DNA of 33,950 bases from Actinomycetota bacterium (GTDB lineage Bacteria; Actinomycetota; Acidimicrobiia; Acidimicrobiales; Ilumatobacteraceae): assembly GCA_009698745.1 (NCBI GenBank), contig WLPO01000004.1:1-33950 (forward strand), written 5' to 3'. Made by a program: the position numbers and the translations under genes. The notes under the pieces are model-generated. The model was not told the DNA's origin and made no database searches. It was given only the letters and a program-made list of their open reading frames with translations. Below are positions 1-7,835 of this stretch, piece after piece (the stretch's first letter is position 1; each line of letters begins with the position of its first letter).

Positions 1-1247
1 AACTTGGGAACATTGTTGCGACCTTTGAGCAATCGCTTAATCACGATGCCGATGACTAGCAGTGCAGCGAACCGAACGAGAACCCCCACCATTTCGCCAC
101 CATTAAATAATTCACCCCACCACTTAGTACTCGATTTCCCTGACCAAATCGTGAACGAACCACCGTTGTTGAACGAATGCAGAAATACCAACAGAATTGG
201 AATAAACAAAAACACCAGCACAAGTGCAGTCCAAACGCCAAGCACTTTAGGTAAAACTTCGATCTTTGTTCGCGTACGTGGTTTGATGTGTTTTGCTTGC
301 TCGAGAGTACGTGCATGCATCTTGCGCCTCAGGTTCTGCACTGCAGGCGAAGCAAGCGAACTGATCAGCGGAACAATTTTCATTGCTAGAAACCCAACTC
401 CGAGAGACAGCAACACAGCTGCAATCATCAAGATCGCCATTGCAGAACCAAGCGGCCAGTTTTGTGCACCACTGAATTGCGAAGCAATCATTGCTCCGAT
501 CATGTTGCCCTTTGCGCCGCCGAGCACCGTTGCTGTTACGTAGTCACCGCACATCGGAATAAATGTGAGCAGAACGCCGGCCACAATTCCTGGGCCAGCC
601 AGCGGCAAAGTCACTCCAAAAAATGTGGCTACCCGACCCGCTCCCAAGTCTTTGCTTGCCTCGCGCATACGCACGTCAATTCGGTCAAGCGCCACAAAAA
701 GCGGCAAGATCATGAACCCGAGATAGTTGTAGACGATGGCTATTTGCACGGCAAGAGGAGTTTCAAGAATCTGAATCCCGCTCTGTCCTATCCACCCCAT
801 ACCAACTAGCCATTTTGAAAAAGTGCCGTTTGGGGCTAGCGGAATTCTCCATGCGACAGTGCGAATGAGAAAACTCGTGAAACTTGGCACGACAACCGCA
901 GCCAGAATGATCGCCTTCCATTTTTCTGGCACTTTGAATGCTGCAAAATAGGCAACCGGCAAACCGATCAACACGCACATTGCTGTGGCAATGACCGAAA
1001 TGCGCAGTGTTCCTCTAAACGTCTTGAAAAACGTTTCGTCGAAAACCGCCGAATAGCTATGAGTTGAAAGATGACTGAAGTCAACCGGCAATAATTTTGT
1101 TGAGTCTTTGGTGCCGAACGAATAGAACACGATGAAAGCAATTGGCAATGCAAAAAACAGCAGGTACCAAATAATTGCGGGCAGGGCAAGTAAATACTTA
1201 GGCCCGTGAAATCGCTTTCTCAATCGTGTTGCGACCGTTTCGGTCAC
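1..1247 (-). CDS. Spermidine/putrescine-type ABC permease, probable PotB-PotC fusion (partial, 3' end outside window)
   Basis: This is the membrane permease of a polyamine-type ABC importer. Translating the minus strand from the GTG at 1247 gives 415 uninterrupted codons that run off the left edge. Residues 1-300 read as a PotB-like permease: a basic N-terminus, a first membrane helix near 17-38, and the cytoplasmic EAA loop at 196-204 (EASKDLGAG), which contacts the ATPase. A basic linker follows (about 300-335). Then a second permease begins with a PotC-like first helix (about 338-358) and the periplasmic start HSFNNGG. A further hydrophobic stretch lies near 385-402. PotB and PotC are usually separate proteins of about 280 residues. 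The start lies 6 nt after the binding-protein stop codon, in the same frame, and its ribosome site is weak. The family is clear; the fusion is inferred because the second half is cut off. Confidence 0.82.
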   Translation of the reverse strand, partial: MTETVATRLRKRFHGPKYLLALPAIIWYLLFFALPIAFIVFYSFGTKDSTKLLPVDFSHLSTHSYSAVFDETFFKTFRGTLRISVIATAMCVLIGLPVAYFAAFKVPEKWKAIILAAVVVPSFTSFLIRTVAWRIPLAPNGTFSKWLVGMGWIGQSGIQILETPLAVQIAIVYNYLGFMILPLFVALDRIDVRMREASKDLGAGRVATFFGVTLPLAGPGIVAGVLLTFIPMCGDYVTATVLGGAKGNMIGAMIASQFSGAQNWPLGSAMAILMIAAVLLSLGVGFLAMKIVPLISSLASPAVQNLRRKMHARTLEQAKHIKPRTRTKIEVLPKVLGVWTALVLVFLFIPILLVFLHSFNNGGSFTIWSGKSSTKWWGELFNGGEMVGVLVRFAALLVIGIVIKRLLKGRNNVPK

Positions 1248-1253
1248 CCCAGA

Positions 1254-2513
1254 TCAGCCCCCGGCCTTTGCCTTCGACTTGTTCAAAATGTCGATGAGTC
1301 GATCGAGTGCTGGTGTAATGACTTGGGTGTGCATGGTCTTGACTTGGTCATCACCGAAGAAAATCATGTCGCCCTTTTCGAGATCGGGTGCGATCTCACC
1401 GATCAGTGCCGACATGTTCTTCATGCCGGTGTGATAACCGTGGTACTGCAAGTCACGAATTGAAATCTCTGGAATCAAATCCCAGTTGATCCATGCATGT
1501 GCGGCCTCTGGGTTTGGAGCCCCAACTGGGATGCAGTAGTTATCCATCCACAACTCAGTATCTGGCGCACCAAGAACCCACTTCCAATCTTCAGGGTTGC
1601 CACCTGCGTCAGCAATGCGCACGTATGCCTGACGAGCGTCGCCGTTCCAAGCCATTGCAATCGAATATGCGCCTTCTGCGAGTTTCGTCGATGGGTAGCT
1701 ATCAAATGCTTTGATGTGTTGAGCAAACTCATCCACCAAGAATTTCTCGGCTGCGTCCAAGTTGGCCGCATCTTCTGTATTCCAATCGATGCCATTTGCC
1801 CAAAAGTACATACCGCCATAGTTGGGAGCGGCATCGATGACCGAACACTGGCCCGAGGCTTCACCCATGCAGGCATCAATGAAGTCCTGCCAAGTTGTGA
1901 GTTCTTTCGAGATCTTGGTTGTGTCGTAGAAGAAACCAGTTGTTCCCCAGTTCTTGCACACCGAGTAGTCGTTTGTTGTATCCCACGCTTGACCGAGGTA
2001 CAACGGATCAACGTTGACCATGTTTGGGATCAAGGTCTTATCCAACTTCTGAAGCAAGCCCTTTTCGACCATCTGCGAAATGTATGGGCCGGTTGGTACA
2101 ACGATGTCGAAACCACTTGCTCCGCCGCTTGTGGCCAACTTGGTAATCAAATCTTCGTTGCTTGCGAAGTAGTCAACCTTCATAGTCACACTCAAGGTTG
2201 ATGCGGCAAGTGCGCCAACAAGTTCTGGATCGTTGTAATCACCCCACGTATACATGGCCAACGTGCCACTTGCGGTGTTAATAACACGACTCCAATCACC
2301 ACTTGCCAAACCATCGGTTGGGCCAGGTGCTGCAGTATCTGTCGTTACTGCTCCATCAGACGAAGAATTTCCACAAGCTGCAGCGATCAATGCAAAACCA
2401 GCAAGCGCGGTTCCACCTTGCAAAAATGCACGACGTGAGAGCTTCTCGCGAAAGCTGTCCGGTGCCAGCATGCGGAGCTGTTTTGGACTCTGTTGTGAAT
2501 CTTCTATTGCCAT
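1254..2513 (-). CDS. potD: Polyamine ABC transporter substrate-binding lipoprotein (PotD family)
   Basis: This is an extracytoplasmic binding protein of the spermidine/putrescine family, 419 residues, that delivers substrate to the neighbouring permease. The N-terminus carries a twin-arginine signal (S26-R27-R28-A-F-L), a hydrophobic stretch and a lipobox ending in Cys47 (IAAAC). It is therefore probably exported folded by Tat and anchored as a lipoprotein. The mature part has the PotD fold signatures, including the early MYTWGDYNDPEL segment and SGGASGFDIVVPTGPYI. The ATG at 2513 has a strong ribosome site (AAGGGG about 8 nt upstream). The gene sits between the ATPase and the permease in one operon. 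The substrate is inferred from family and operon; another polyamine or aminated compound is possible. Confidence 0.9.
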   Translation of the reverse strand: MAIEDSQQSPKQLRMLAPDSFREKLSRRAFLQGGTALAGFALIAAACGNSSSDGAVTTDTAAPGPTDGLASGDWSRVINTASGTLAMYTWGDYNDPELVGALAASTLSVTMKVDYFASNEDLITKLATSGGASGFDIVVPTGPYISQMVEKGLLQKLDKTLIPNMVNVDPLYLGQAWDTTNDYSVCKNWGTTGFFYDTTKISKELTTWQDFIDACMGEASGQCSVIDAAPNYGGMYFWANGIDWNTEDAANLDAAEKFLVDEFAQHIKAFDSYPSTKLAEGAYSIAMAWNGDARQAYVRIADAGGNPEDWKWVLGAPDTELWMDNYCIPVGAPNPEAAHAWINWDLIPEISIRDLQYHGYHTGMKNMSALIGEIAPDLEKGDMIFFGDDQVKTMHTQVITPALDRLIDILNKSKAKAGG

Positions 2514-2545
2514 GTTATTTCCCCTTGTAGTCGTTGATTTTGATA

Positions 2546-3658
2546 TTAGTCATGTGCCGGAGCCGCCATAACAACACTGGCTTGCCTAGCCGAGAACAAA
2601 TACACGTCTTCAGCCGACCACGAGCACCACACTGTCTCACCTAGTGCAAAACGCGCAGGATTGGTTCGTGCAACCATCACCAGAATGTCACGGCCCTTTG
2701 CGCTCACCACATATTGCAAAACATCGCCGAAGTGCGACACGCCAGCGACCTTGGCTTCGACCGCATTAGCTGACTGAGCTGGTTGGGCTGCAGACAAGTT
2801 GATGCACTCTGGTCGCACGGCCGAGAGAGCTGCCTCACCGTTGGGCACATTCTCTTCAGGCCGAGTTGCTATGAACACTGTGTCGTCATCGGCCTTTGCG
2901 CCATCCTCGGTTGCAACGCCTTGCCAGAAGTTGTTGCGTCCAATGAACCCGGCAACGAATGCGGACGTTGGATGCTCATAGACAGTTTCAGGGTCGCCGA
3001 GTTGTTCGATATGCCCGTCGAGCATGATGGCAATTCGATTCGACATCGACATTGCTTCTTCTTGGTCGTGAGTTACGAATACGAAAGTGATGCCCAAACG
3101 ACTCTGCAATAACTTCAACTCGATTTGCATCTCTTCGCGCAATTTGCGATCGAGTGCGCCAAGCGGTTCGTCCAGAAGCAAGATGCTTGGTCGATTAACA
3201 AGTGCACGTGCAACTGCAATGCGCTGTTGTTGTCCACCCGACATCTGTCGTGGCTTGCGCTCGGCCAACTTAGTCATCTGCACCATGTCGAGCGCTTCCA
3301 TCACACGCGTCGCAGTCTCTATCTTGTTGACGCCTTTTTGTCGCAAGCCATATGCCACGTTTTCTGCAACTGACATGTGCGGAAAAAGCGCATAGTGCTG
3401 AAACACCGTGTTGACATCTCGTTTATATGGCGGCACACCTTGCACTTCAAGACCATTGATCCGAATGAAGCCTTCATCTGGTTGCTCGAAACCCGCGAGC
3501 ATGCGCAATGTTGTTGTCTTGCCACAGCCCGATGGGCCAAGCAGTGAAAGAAACTCGCCTGCCTTGATTTGCAAGTTGATTCCGTTTACAGCAAGCACAT
3601 CACCATACTTTTTGGTGACATTGCTCAGTTCTACCGAGCCGCGCTCACTATTTTCCAC
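2546..3658 (-). CDS. potA: Polyamine ABC transporter ATP-binding protein (PotA family)
   Basis: This is the cytoplasmic ATPase that powers the polyamine importer, 370 residues. The Walker A motif is at residues 41-48 (GPSGCGKT). It is followed by the Q-loop (NTVFQHYALFPHM), the ABC signature (MSGGQQQRIAVARAL), Walker B (ILLLDEPLGALD) and the H-loop (VFVTHDQEEAMS). The last third or so is a TOBE-type regulatory domain, as in PotA and other CUT1-type importers. The start is GTG at 3658, with a GGGGGA ribosome site 4 nt upstream. It lies 34 nt after the aldehyde dehydrogenase and 32 nt before the binding protein, so co-transcription is likely. PotA rather than a sugar ATPase is favoured by the neighbours. 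Confidence 0.92.
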   Translation of the reverse strand: MENSERGSVELSNVTKKYGDVLAVNGINLQIKAGEFLSLLGPSGCGKTTTLRMLAGFEQPDEGFIRINGLEVQGVPPYKRDVNTVFQHYALFPHMSVAENVAYGLRQKGVNKIETATRVMEALDMVQMTKLAERKPRQMSGGQQQRIAVARALVNRPSILLLDEPLGALDRKLREEMQIELKLLQSRLGITFVFVTHDQEEAMSMSNRIAIMLDGHIEQLGDPETVYEHPTSAFVAGFIGRNNFWQGVATEDGAKADDDTVFIATRPEENVPNGEAALSAVRPECINLSAAQPAQSANAVEAKVAGVSHFGDVLQYVVSAKGRDILVMVARTNPARFALGETVWCSWSAEDVYLFSARQASVVMAAPAHD

Positions 3659-3692
3659 TCTGTCCCCCGTGCATGTTGATATTTATAGTTGG

Positions 3693-5117
3693 CTAACTGT
3701 TGAGGTTAATCATCACGTGCTTGATGCGCGTGTAATCGTCCAAAGCATATGCCGACAAGTCCTTACCGTAGCCCGACTTCTTGTATCCGCCGTGAGGCAT
3801 CTCGGCAACCATCGGAATGTGGGTATTGACCCAAACGCAGCCAAAGTCAAGATTTTTGGTCATGCGCATCGCGCGCCCTAGGTCACGAGTCCACACCGAC
3901 GATGCAAGTGCATACTCAACTCCGTTGGCCCATTTCAACGCCTCTTCTTCGTCACTGAATTGTTGGACTGTAATGACCGGTCCAAACATTTCGTTCTGAA
4001 TCATTTCATCTTGTTGCTTGAGGTCGCAGATCACGGTTGGCTCAAAAAAGTAGCCGGCTCCGCTCACTTGCGAACCACCTGTTGTTATTCGCGCATGTTT
4101 CGGTGTGCGATCAACAAACCCCTTGACCTTGCTCAAATGGGTTTCGTTGTTTAGCGGACCGTACAACACATCGTCCCCAGGCTTGCCGGTCTTTGTCTTC
4201 TTTGCAGCCTCGGTCAGTGCGTCAACAAAGTCGCGATAGATCTTTGGTCCGGCAATTACTCGCGTTGCTGCAGTGCAGTCTTGGCCTGCATTGAAGTAAC
4301 CAGTCATGGCAATTGTCTCTACCGCAAGATCGATATCGGCGTCGTCAAAAATGATGACAGGTGCTTTTCCGCCCAGTTCGAGATGCACGCGCTTCAAACT
4401 CTTTGCTGCTTCACCAGCTACTTCCATTCCTGCACGAACCGAACCCGTGATTGAAACCATTCCTGGAGTGTCGTGCGTGACCATTGCGCGACCAGTGTCA
4501 CGATCTCCACAAATCACGTTGAGTACGCCTGGAGGCAATACTTCGCCCGCGATCTTTGCAATCAATGCAGTCGATGCTGGCGTCGTGTCGCTTGGCTTCA
4601 GCACAGTCGTGTTACCTGCGGCAATTGCAGGAATGAATTTCCACACGCCCATCATCAGCGGATAGTTCCATGGTGCAACTTGTGCGCACACACCAATTGG
4701 CTCGCGACGAATATACGAAGTGAAGTTGGTCATGTATTCACCAGCGCTCTTGCCTTCGAGCATGCGCGCAGCACCGGCGAAGAACCGAATCTGGTCCATC
4801 ATCGGTGGTACTTCTTCGCCAAACGTAATGGCGCGTGGCTTTCCGGTGTTCTCGATTTCGGCTTCAATCAATTCGGTCATGTTGGCTTCCATCGCATCGG
4901 CGATGTCATTGATTGCTTTCTGGCGCACCGAAGGGGTGGAGTGTTTCCACGAATCAAACGCATCTGCAGCTGCTTTCATCGCATTATCCACATCTGCTGG
5001 TCCGGATAGTGCTGCAGTTGCATACTGCGTGCCGGTTACAGGATCGATGACTGGCGTCGTGCGACCGTCTAGGGCTGCAACTTCTTTACCGTTGATGTAG
5101 TTATTGAACGATTTCAT
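3693..5117 (-). CDS. Aldehyde dehydrogenase, probably 4-aminobutyraldehyde dehydrogenase
   Basis: This NAD(P)-dependent aldehyde dehydrogenase of 474 residues is most like the 4-aminobutyraldehyde dehydrogenases that convert the putrescine product 4-aminobutanal to GABA. The active site is complete: Asn151 in APWN, general base Glu247 in LELGG, and catalytic Cys281 in [12 protein letters not shown]. The GQDC context is typical of aminoaldehyde dehydrogenases. It is the first gene of the potA-potD-permease operon, which supports a polyamine substrate. No putrescine aminotransferase or oxidase is visible, so the step before it must be encoded elsewhere. The ATG at 5117 has a -10-like TAGTGT 6 nt upstream, suggesting a leaderless transcript. 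Betaine-aldehyde or another aminoaldehyde could also be the substrate. Confidence 0.87.
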   Translation of the reverse strand: MKSFNNYINGKEVAALDGRTTPVIDPVTGTQYATAALSGPADVDNAMKAAADAFDSWKHSTPSVRQKAINDIADAMEANMTELIEAEIENTGKPRAITFGEEVPPMMDQIRFFAGAARMLEGKSAGEYMTNFTSYIRREPIGVCAQVAPWNYPLMMGVWKFIPAIAAGNTTVLKPSDTTPASTALIAKIAGEVLPPGVLNVICGDRDTGRAMVTHDTPGMVSITGSVRAGMEVAGEAAKSLKRVHLELGGKAPVIIFDDADIDLAVETIAMTGYFNAGQDCTAATRVIAGPKIYRDFVDALTEAAKKTKTGKPGDDVLYGPLNNETHLSKVKGFVDRTPKHARITTGGSQVSGAGYFFEPTVICDLKQQDEMIQNEMFGPVITVQQFSDEEEALKWANGVEYALASSVWTRDLGRAMRMTKNLDFGCVWVNTHIPMVAEMPHGGYKKSGYGKDLSAYALDDYTRIKHVMINLNS

Positions 5118-5123
5118 AGGACA

Positions 5124-5129
5124 ACACTA
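5124..5129 (-). promoter_or_regulatory. Putative -10 box of the aldehyde dehydrogenase-pot operon
   Basis: On the minus strand TAGTGT ends 6 nt before the ATG at 5117. This spacing places the transcription start at or next to the start codon, as in actinobacterial leaderless mRNAs. No convincing -35 box is seen. The divergent alanine dehydrogenase has the same hexamer at the same spacing. Confidence 0.45.
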
Positions 5130-5190
5130 ACCAGCAGTGACAAGAGACATGAAATACCAAGCCATCAAATGTCAGCACCACAAATAGGCG

Positions 5191-5196
5191 TAGTGT
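5191..5196 (+). promoter_or_regulatory. Putative leaderless -10 box of alanine dehydrogenase
   Basis: TAGTGT lies 6 nt upstream of the ATG at 5203, and there is no Shine-Dalgarno sequence between them. The 85-bp gap to the divergent aldehyde dehydrogenase must hold both promoters. The -35 region is not recognisable. Confidence 0.45.
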
Positions 5197-5202
5197 CGGG
5201 TT

Positions 5203-6330
5203 ATGGCATCAAGTATCAAAACTCTCGGTGTGCCCAAAGAAATCAAGACTTTGGAGGGTCGTGTCTCCCTCACCCCAGACGGCGTGCGCGAATTTGAGCG
5301 ACTTGGCATTGAAGTATTTATTGAGAAAAGTGCCGGCGAAGGCGCATCCATTAGCGACGCCGAATACGTGGCAGCAGGCGCCACAATCGTGCCGACAGCG
5401 GCCGATGCATGGAGCCAGCAAATGGTCGTCAAGGTCAAAGAGCCAAAGGCCGAAGAATTCGGTTTTCTGAGGCCAGACCTCACGTTGTTTACATACCTCC
5501 ATCTCTCTGCGTATCCAGCGGTTGCTGAGGCTTTACAGAAGTCGAAGACAACTGCCATCGCTTATGAGACGGTGCAACTCGACGACGGTTCGTTGCCATT
5601 GCTTGCACCGATGAGCGAAATTGCTGGACGACTCGCCACCCAAGCTGGAGCTCACTTTCTCGAACGTCCCCAAGGTGGTCGCGGAGTTCTGATGGGTGGT
5701 GCTCCCGGAGTGCGTCCAGCGAAAGTTGTCGTCATCGGCGCAGGCAATGTTGGATACAACGCTGCATGGATTGCTGCAGGTATGCAAGCAGAAGTAGTTA
5801 TTCTCGATAAAAATCTTGACCGTCTGCGATACATCGAGCAAATTTGCATTGGTCGCACCACGACACTCGCATCGAACCGCGGTGCGATTGAGCGCGTGCT
5901 CGCCGATGCAGATCTATTGATTGGTGCAGTACTTGTTGCAGGTGCACGTGCACCAATTGTTGTCAGTGATGACATGGTGCGCAGCATGAAACGAGGATCG
6001 GTCATTGTTGACGTTGCAGTAGACCAAGGTGGGTGCATTGCAACTACGCATGAGACAACACATACTGACCCGGTGTACGAAACTCATGGCGTTATTCATT
6101 ACGCGGTCGGCAATATGCCAGGAGCTGTACCAAACACCAGCACGTACGCGCTCACAAATGCGACGCTGCCATACCAAATACAGATTGCGTCACTCGGTGC
6201 ACGTGCTGCAGCACAACAAAGTCAAGCAATACGACTTGGAGTCAACGCTGCAAACGGACACATCACGAGCGAGCCCGTAGCTCGCGAACTTTCAGCAGAT
6301 TTTGTAAGTCCGCTCGACGCGCTGAACTAA
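5203..6330 (+). CDS. ald: Alanine dehydrogenase
   Basis: This enzyme reversibly deaminates L-alanine to pyruvate and ammonia with NAD. It is cytoplasmic and 375 residues long, the normal family length. The N-terminal catalytic domain has Arg20 (EGRVSLTP), Lys79 (VKVKEP) and His100 (YLHLS), the substrate-binding and catalytic positions of the family. The Rossmann domain has GAGNVG at 179-184 and the conserved Asp274 (VAVDQGGC). It is divergent from the polyamine operon and separated from it by 85 bp. Co-regulation as amino-nitrogen catabolism is plausible but inferred. The start is supported by a -10 box at leaderless spacing. The related PntA and lysine-forming saccharopine dehydrogenases are less likely given the length and the overall match. 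Confidence 0.94.
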   Translation: MASSIKTLGVPKEIKTLEGRVSLTPDGVREFERLGIEVFIEKSAGEGASISDAEYVAAGATIVPTAADAWSQQMVVKVKEPKAEEFGFLRPDLTLFTYLHLSAYPAVAEALQKSKTTAIAYETVQLDDGSLPLLAPMSEIAGRLATQAGAHFLERPQGGRGVLMGGAPGVRPAKVVVIGAGNVGYNAAWIAAGMQAEVVILDKNLDRLRYIEQICIGRTTTLASNRGAIERVLADADLLIGAVLVAGARAPIVVSDDMVRSMKRGSVIVDVAVDQGGCIATTHETTHTDPVYETHGVIHYAVGNMPGAVPNTSTYALTNATLPYQIQIASLGARAAAQQSQAIRLGVNAANGHITSEPVARELSADFVSPLDALN

Positions 6331-6340
6331 GAAACGATAG

Positions 6341-6532
6341 TTAGTCGCAACAACTGTCACGCCAGCCGCACGATGCACAACGAAAGTGTGCGTGCTCGGC
6401 ATAGAGACCCGAGCCACAGTGCGGACACTCTGAAAAAATCCCGCGTGGCGAATTGCACGTAGTCGCGCTCGTCGTACTGGCATTCACTCTTGTAGCGTTC
6501 ATGTCGAGTTGAGGTTCGAATGTGGGGCTCAT
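6341..6532 (-). CDS. Small zinc-ribbon protein, unknown function
   Basis: This short open frame on the minus strand encodes about 63 residues from the ATG at 6532, or 53 from the ATG at 6502. The C-terminus has a clear zinc-ribbon pattern: CPHCG, then AEHAHFRC, then CGWRDSCCD at the end. That is two CxxC pairs about 15 residues apart plus a terminal Cys-Cys. The upstream part is low-complexity Ser/Thr. I do not recognise a named family. The gene is convergent with alanine dehydrogenase (10-nt gap) and divergent from the MFS gene. The start is uncertain, because in-frame starts continue to 6592 and would overlap the MFS start. The ordered cysteines make chance unlikely, but expression is unproven. 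Confidence 0.6.
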   Translation of the reverse strand: MSPTFEPQLDMNATRVNASTTSATTCNSPRGIFSECPHCGSGLYAEHAHFRCASCGWRDSCCD

Positions 6533-6563
6533 TCCCAACATTCTTGCCGATTCGACAACGACC

Positions 6564-7835
6564 ATGACTGATACCAGCGACATACCCGCCAATCAACCCC
6601 GACGAGGCAGCGCCAGAGCTGCTCTTCGCGTGCGCGACTTTCGCCTTGTGTGGTTTGGGTCTCTGGGCTCAAACATTGGCACATGGATGCAAAATGTGGT
6701 CCTCCCTGCCTACGTGTACCACCGCACAGGCAAAGCCTCTGTTGTGGGTTTGCTCATTTTTGCCCAACTTGGACCGCTACTTTTCTTGTCTATCCCGGCA
6801 GGTGTTATTGCGGATCGTTTTGACCGCAAGAAATGGCTCATCTCGATGCAAGTGGTGCAACTTTCTTTTTCAGTTGCACTGGCAACACTCGCACTAGGCA
6901 CGCCACCCATCTGGGCACTTTTTGCAGCAGCTTTCGGCGTCGGTATCGGAAACGCACTCAATGCACCAGCGTGGTCTGCAATGTTGCCTTCCTTGGTTCG
7001 CCCTGAAGATTTATCGGGAGCAATTGCACTCAACAGCACAGTCATTAACGGTTCGCGTGTCGTTGGCCCAATCATCGTTGCTGTCTTCTCGCAATGGGGT
7101 GCCACCACTGCCCAATTCTTTTATTTCAACGCCGCAACGTATCTTTTCGTTATATTCGCCCTGCTCAGAGTGACAGTGCCCGATTTTGTACCGGATCCAA
7201 CGCAGGGATGGCGACGCTTCACCGTGGGTGTGTCAATTGCGCGCGACAGGCCGGTCGTGCGTCGCCTCATTGTTTCGCTTGCCACATTTTCACTGCTCTC
7301 GTTACCGTATGTCGGTCTCTTCCCTGCAGTCGCCCGACTCACTTTTAAAATTGACGAAAGCGGTGTCACCTACAAGTGGCTGTATGCCACATGGGGTTTC
7401 GGCGCTTGTCTTGGCGGACTTGCAATCGGCACCGTCTTTTCACACATCGACATGCGTCGTCTCATTCAATGGGGATTCGCGGCATTTTCACTTGCAATGT
7501 TTTTGTTTGCTCTTTCGCAGTCGCCTCTGCCGGCATTTATCTCTGGATTCTTTTTGGGATTTGCGTACTTCTTTACAACCACCTCCATGATGACCGTTGT
7601 GCAAATGCGGCTAGAACCCGCTGTTCGCGGTCGCGTGCTTGCGCTGTGGTTCATGGCATTTGGAGGCCTGATTCCGTTTGGCAATATGTTTTTCGGTCCA
7701 CTCATTGACCGTTATGGCTCACGGGGAATGTTGTTCATTAGTTCTGCAACCGCGCTCTTTCTTGCATGGCGATGCGACATTACGGCTCTTGACAAAAAGC
7801 AATCAATGATTGCGAACCAGCACTTAGTCGACTAA
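6564..7835 (+). CDS. MFS transporter (MFS_3 / EntS-like efflux family)
   Basis: This 12-helix major facilitator has about 423 residues from the ATG at 6564. The early segment RDFRLVWFGSLGSNIGTWMQNVVLPAYVY and the loop motif ADRFDRKK match the MFS_3 group, which contains the enterobactin exporter EntS and related drug or metabolite exporters. Regularly spaced hydrophobic helices cover the rest. A GTG at 6522 could extend it by 14 residues. The ATG was preferred because homologues usually begin shortly before the conserved RDFR segment, but neither start has a clear ribosome site. The substrate cannot be read from the sequence or context. The 3' end overlaps murF by 12 nt, tail to tail. Confidence 0.83.
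   Translation: MTDTSDIPANQPRRGSARAALRVRDFRLVWFGSLGSNIGTWMQNVVLPAYVYHRTGKASVVGLLIFAQLGPLLFLSIPAGVIADRFDRKKWLISMQVVQLSFSVALATLALGTPPIWALFAAAFGVGIGNALNAPAWSAMLPSLVRPEDLSGAIALNSTVINGSRVVGPIIVAVFSQWGATTAQFFYFNAATYLFVIFALLRVTVPDFVPDPTQGWRRFTVGVSIARDRPVVRRLIVSLATFSLLSLPYVGLFPAVARLTFKIDESGVTYKWLYATWGFGACLGGLAIGTVFSHIDMRRLIQWGFAAFSLAMFLFALSQSPLPAFISGFFLGFAYFFTTTSMMTVVQMRLEPAVRGRVLALWFMAFGGLIPFGNMFFGPLIDRYGSRGMLFISSATALFLAWRCDITALDKKQSMIANQHLVD
7824..7835. other. 12-bp perfect palindrome holding the stop codons of both convergent genes
   Basis: TTAGTCGACTAA is its own reverse complement. Both the MFS gene (plus) and murF (minus) end inside it, so both proteins finish Leu-Val-Asp-stop. No terminator hairpin with a T-tract is seen around it. 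Confidence 0.85.

Noticed and set aside
4-543. Long plus-strand open frame at the left edge
   Set aside because: It is antisense to the ABC permease, which has a continuous frame with membrane helices and the EAA loop. The plus-strand translation has no domain character.
6533-6592. Longer zinc-ribbon protein starting upstream of 6532
   Set aside because: The extra residues would overlap the start of the divergent MFS gene and are not needed for the zinc ribbon. The possibility is not fully excluded.
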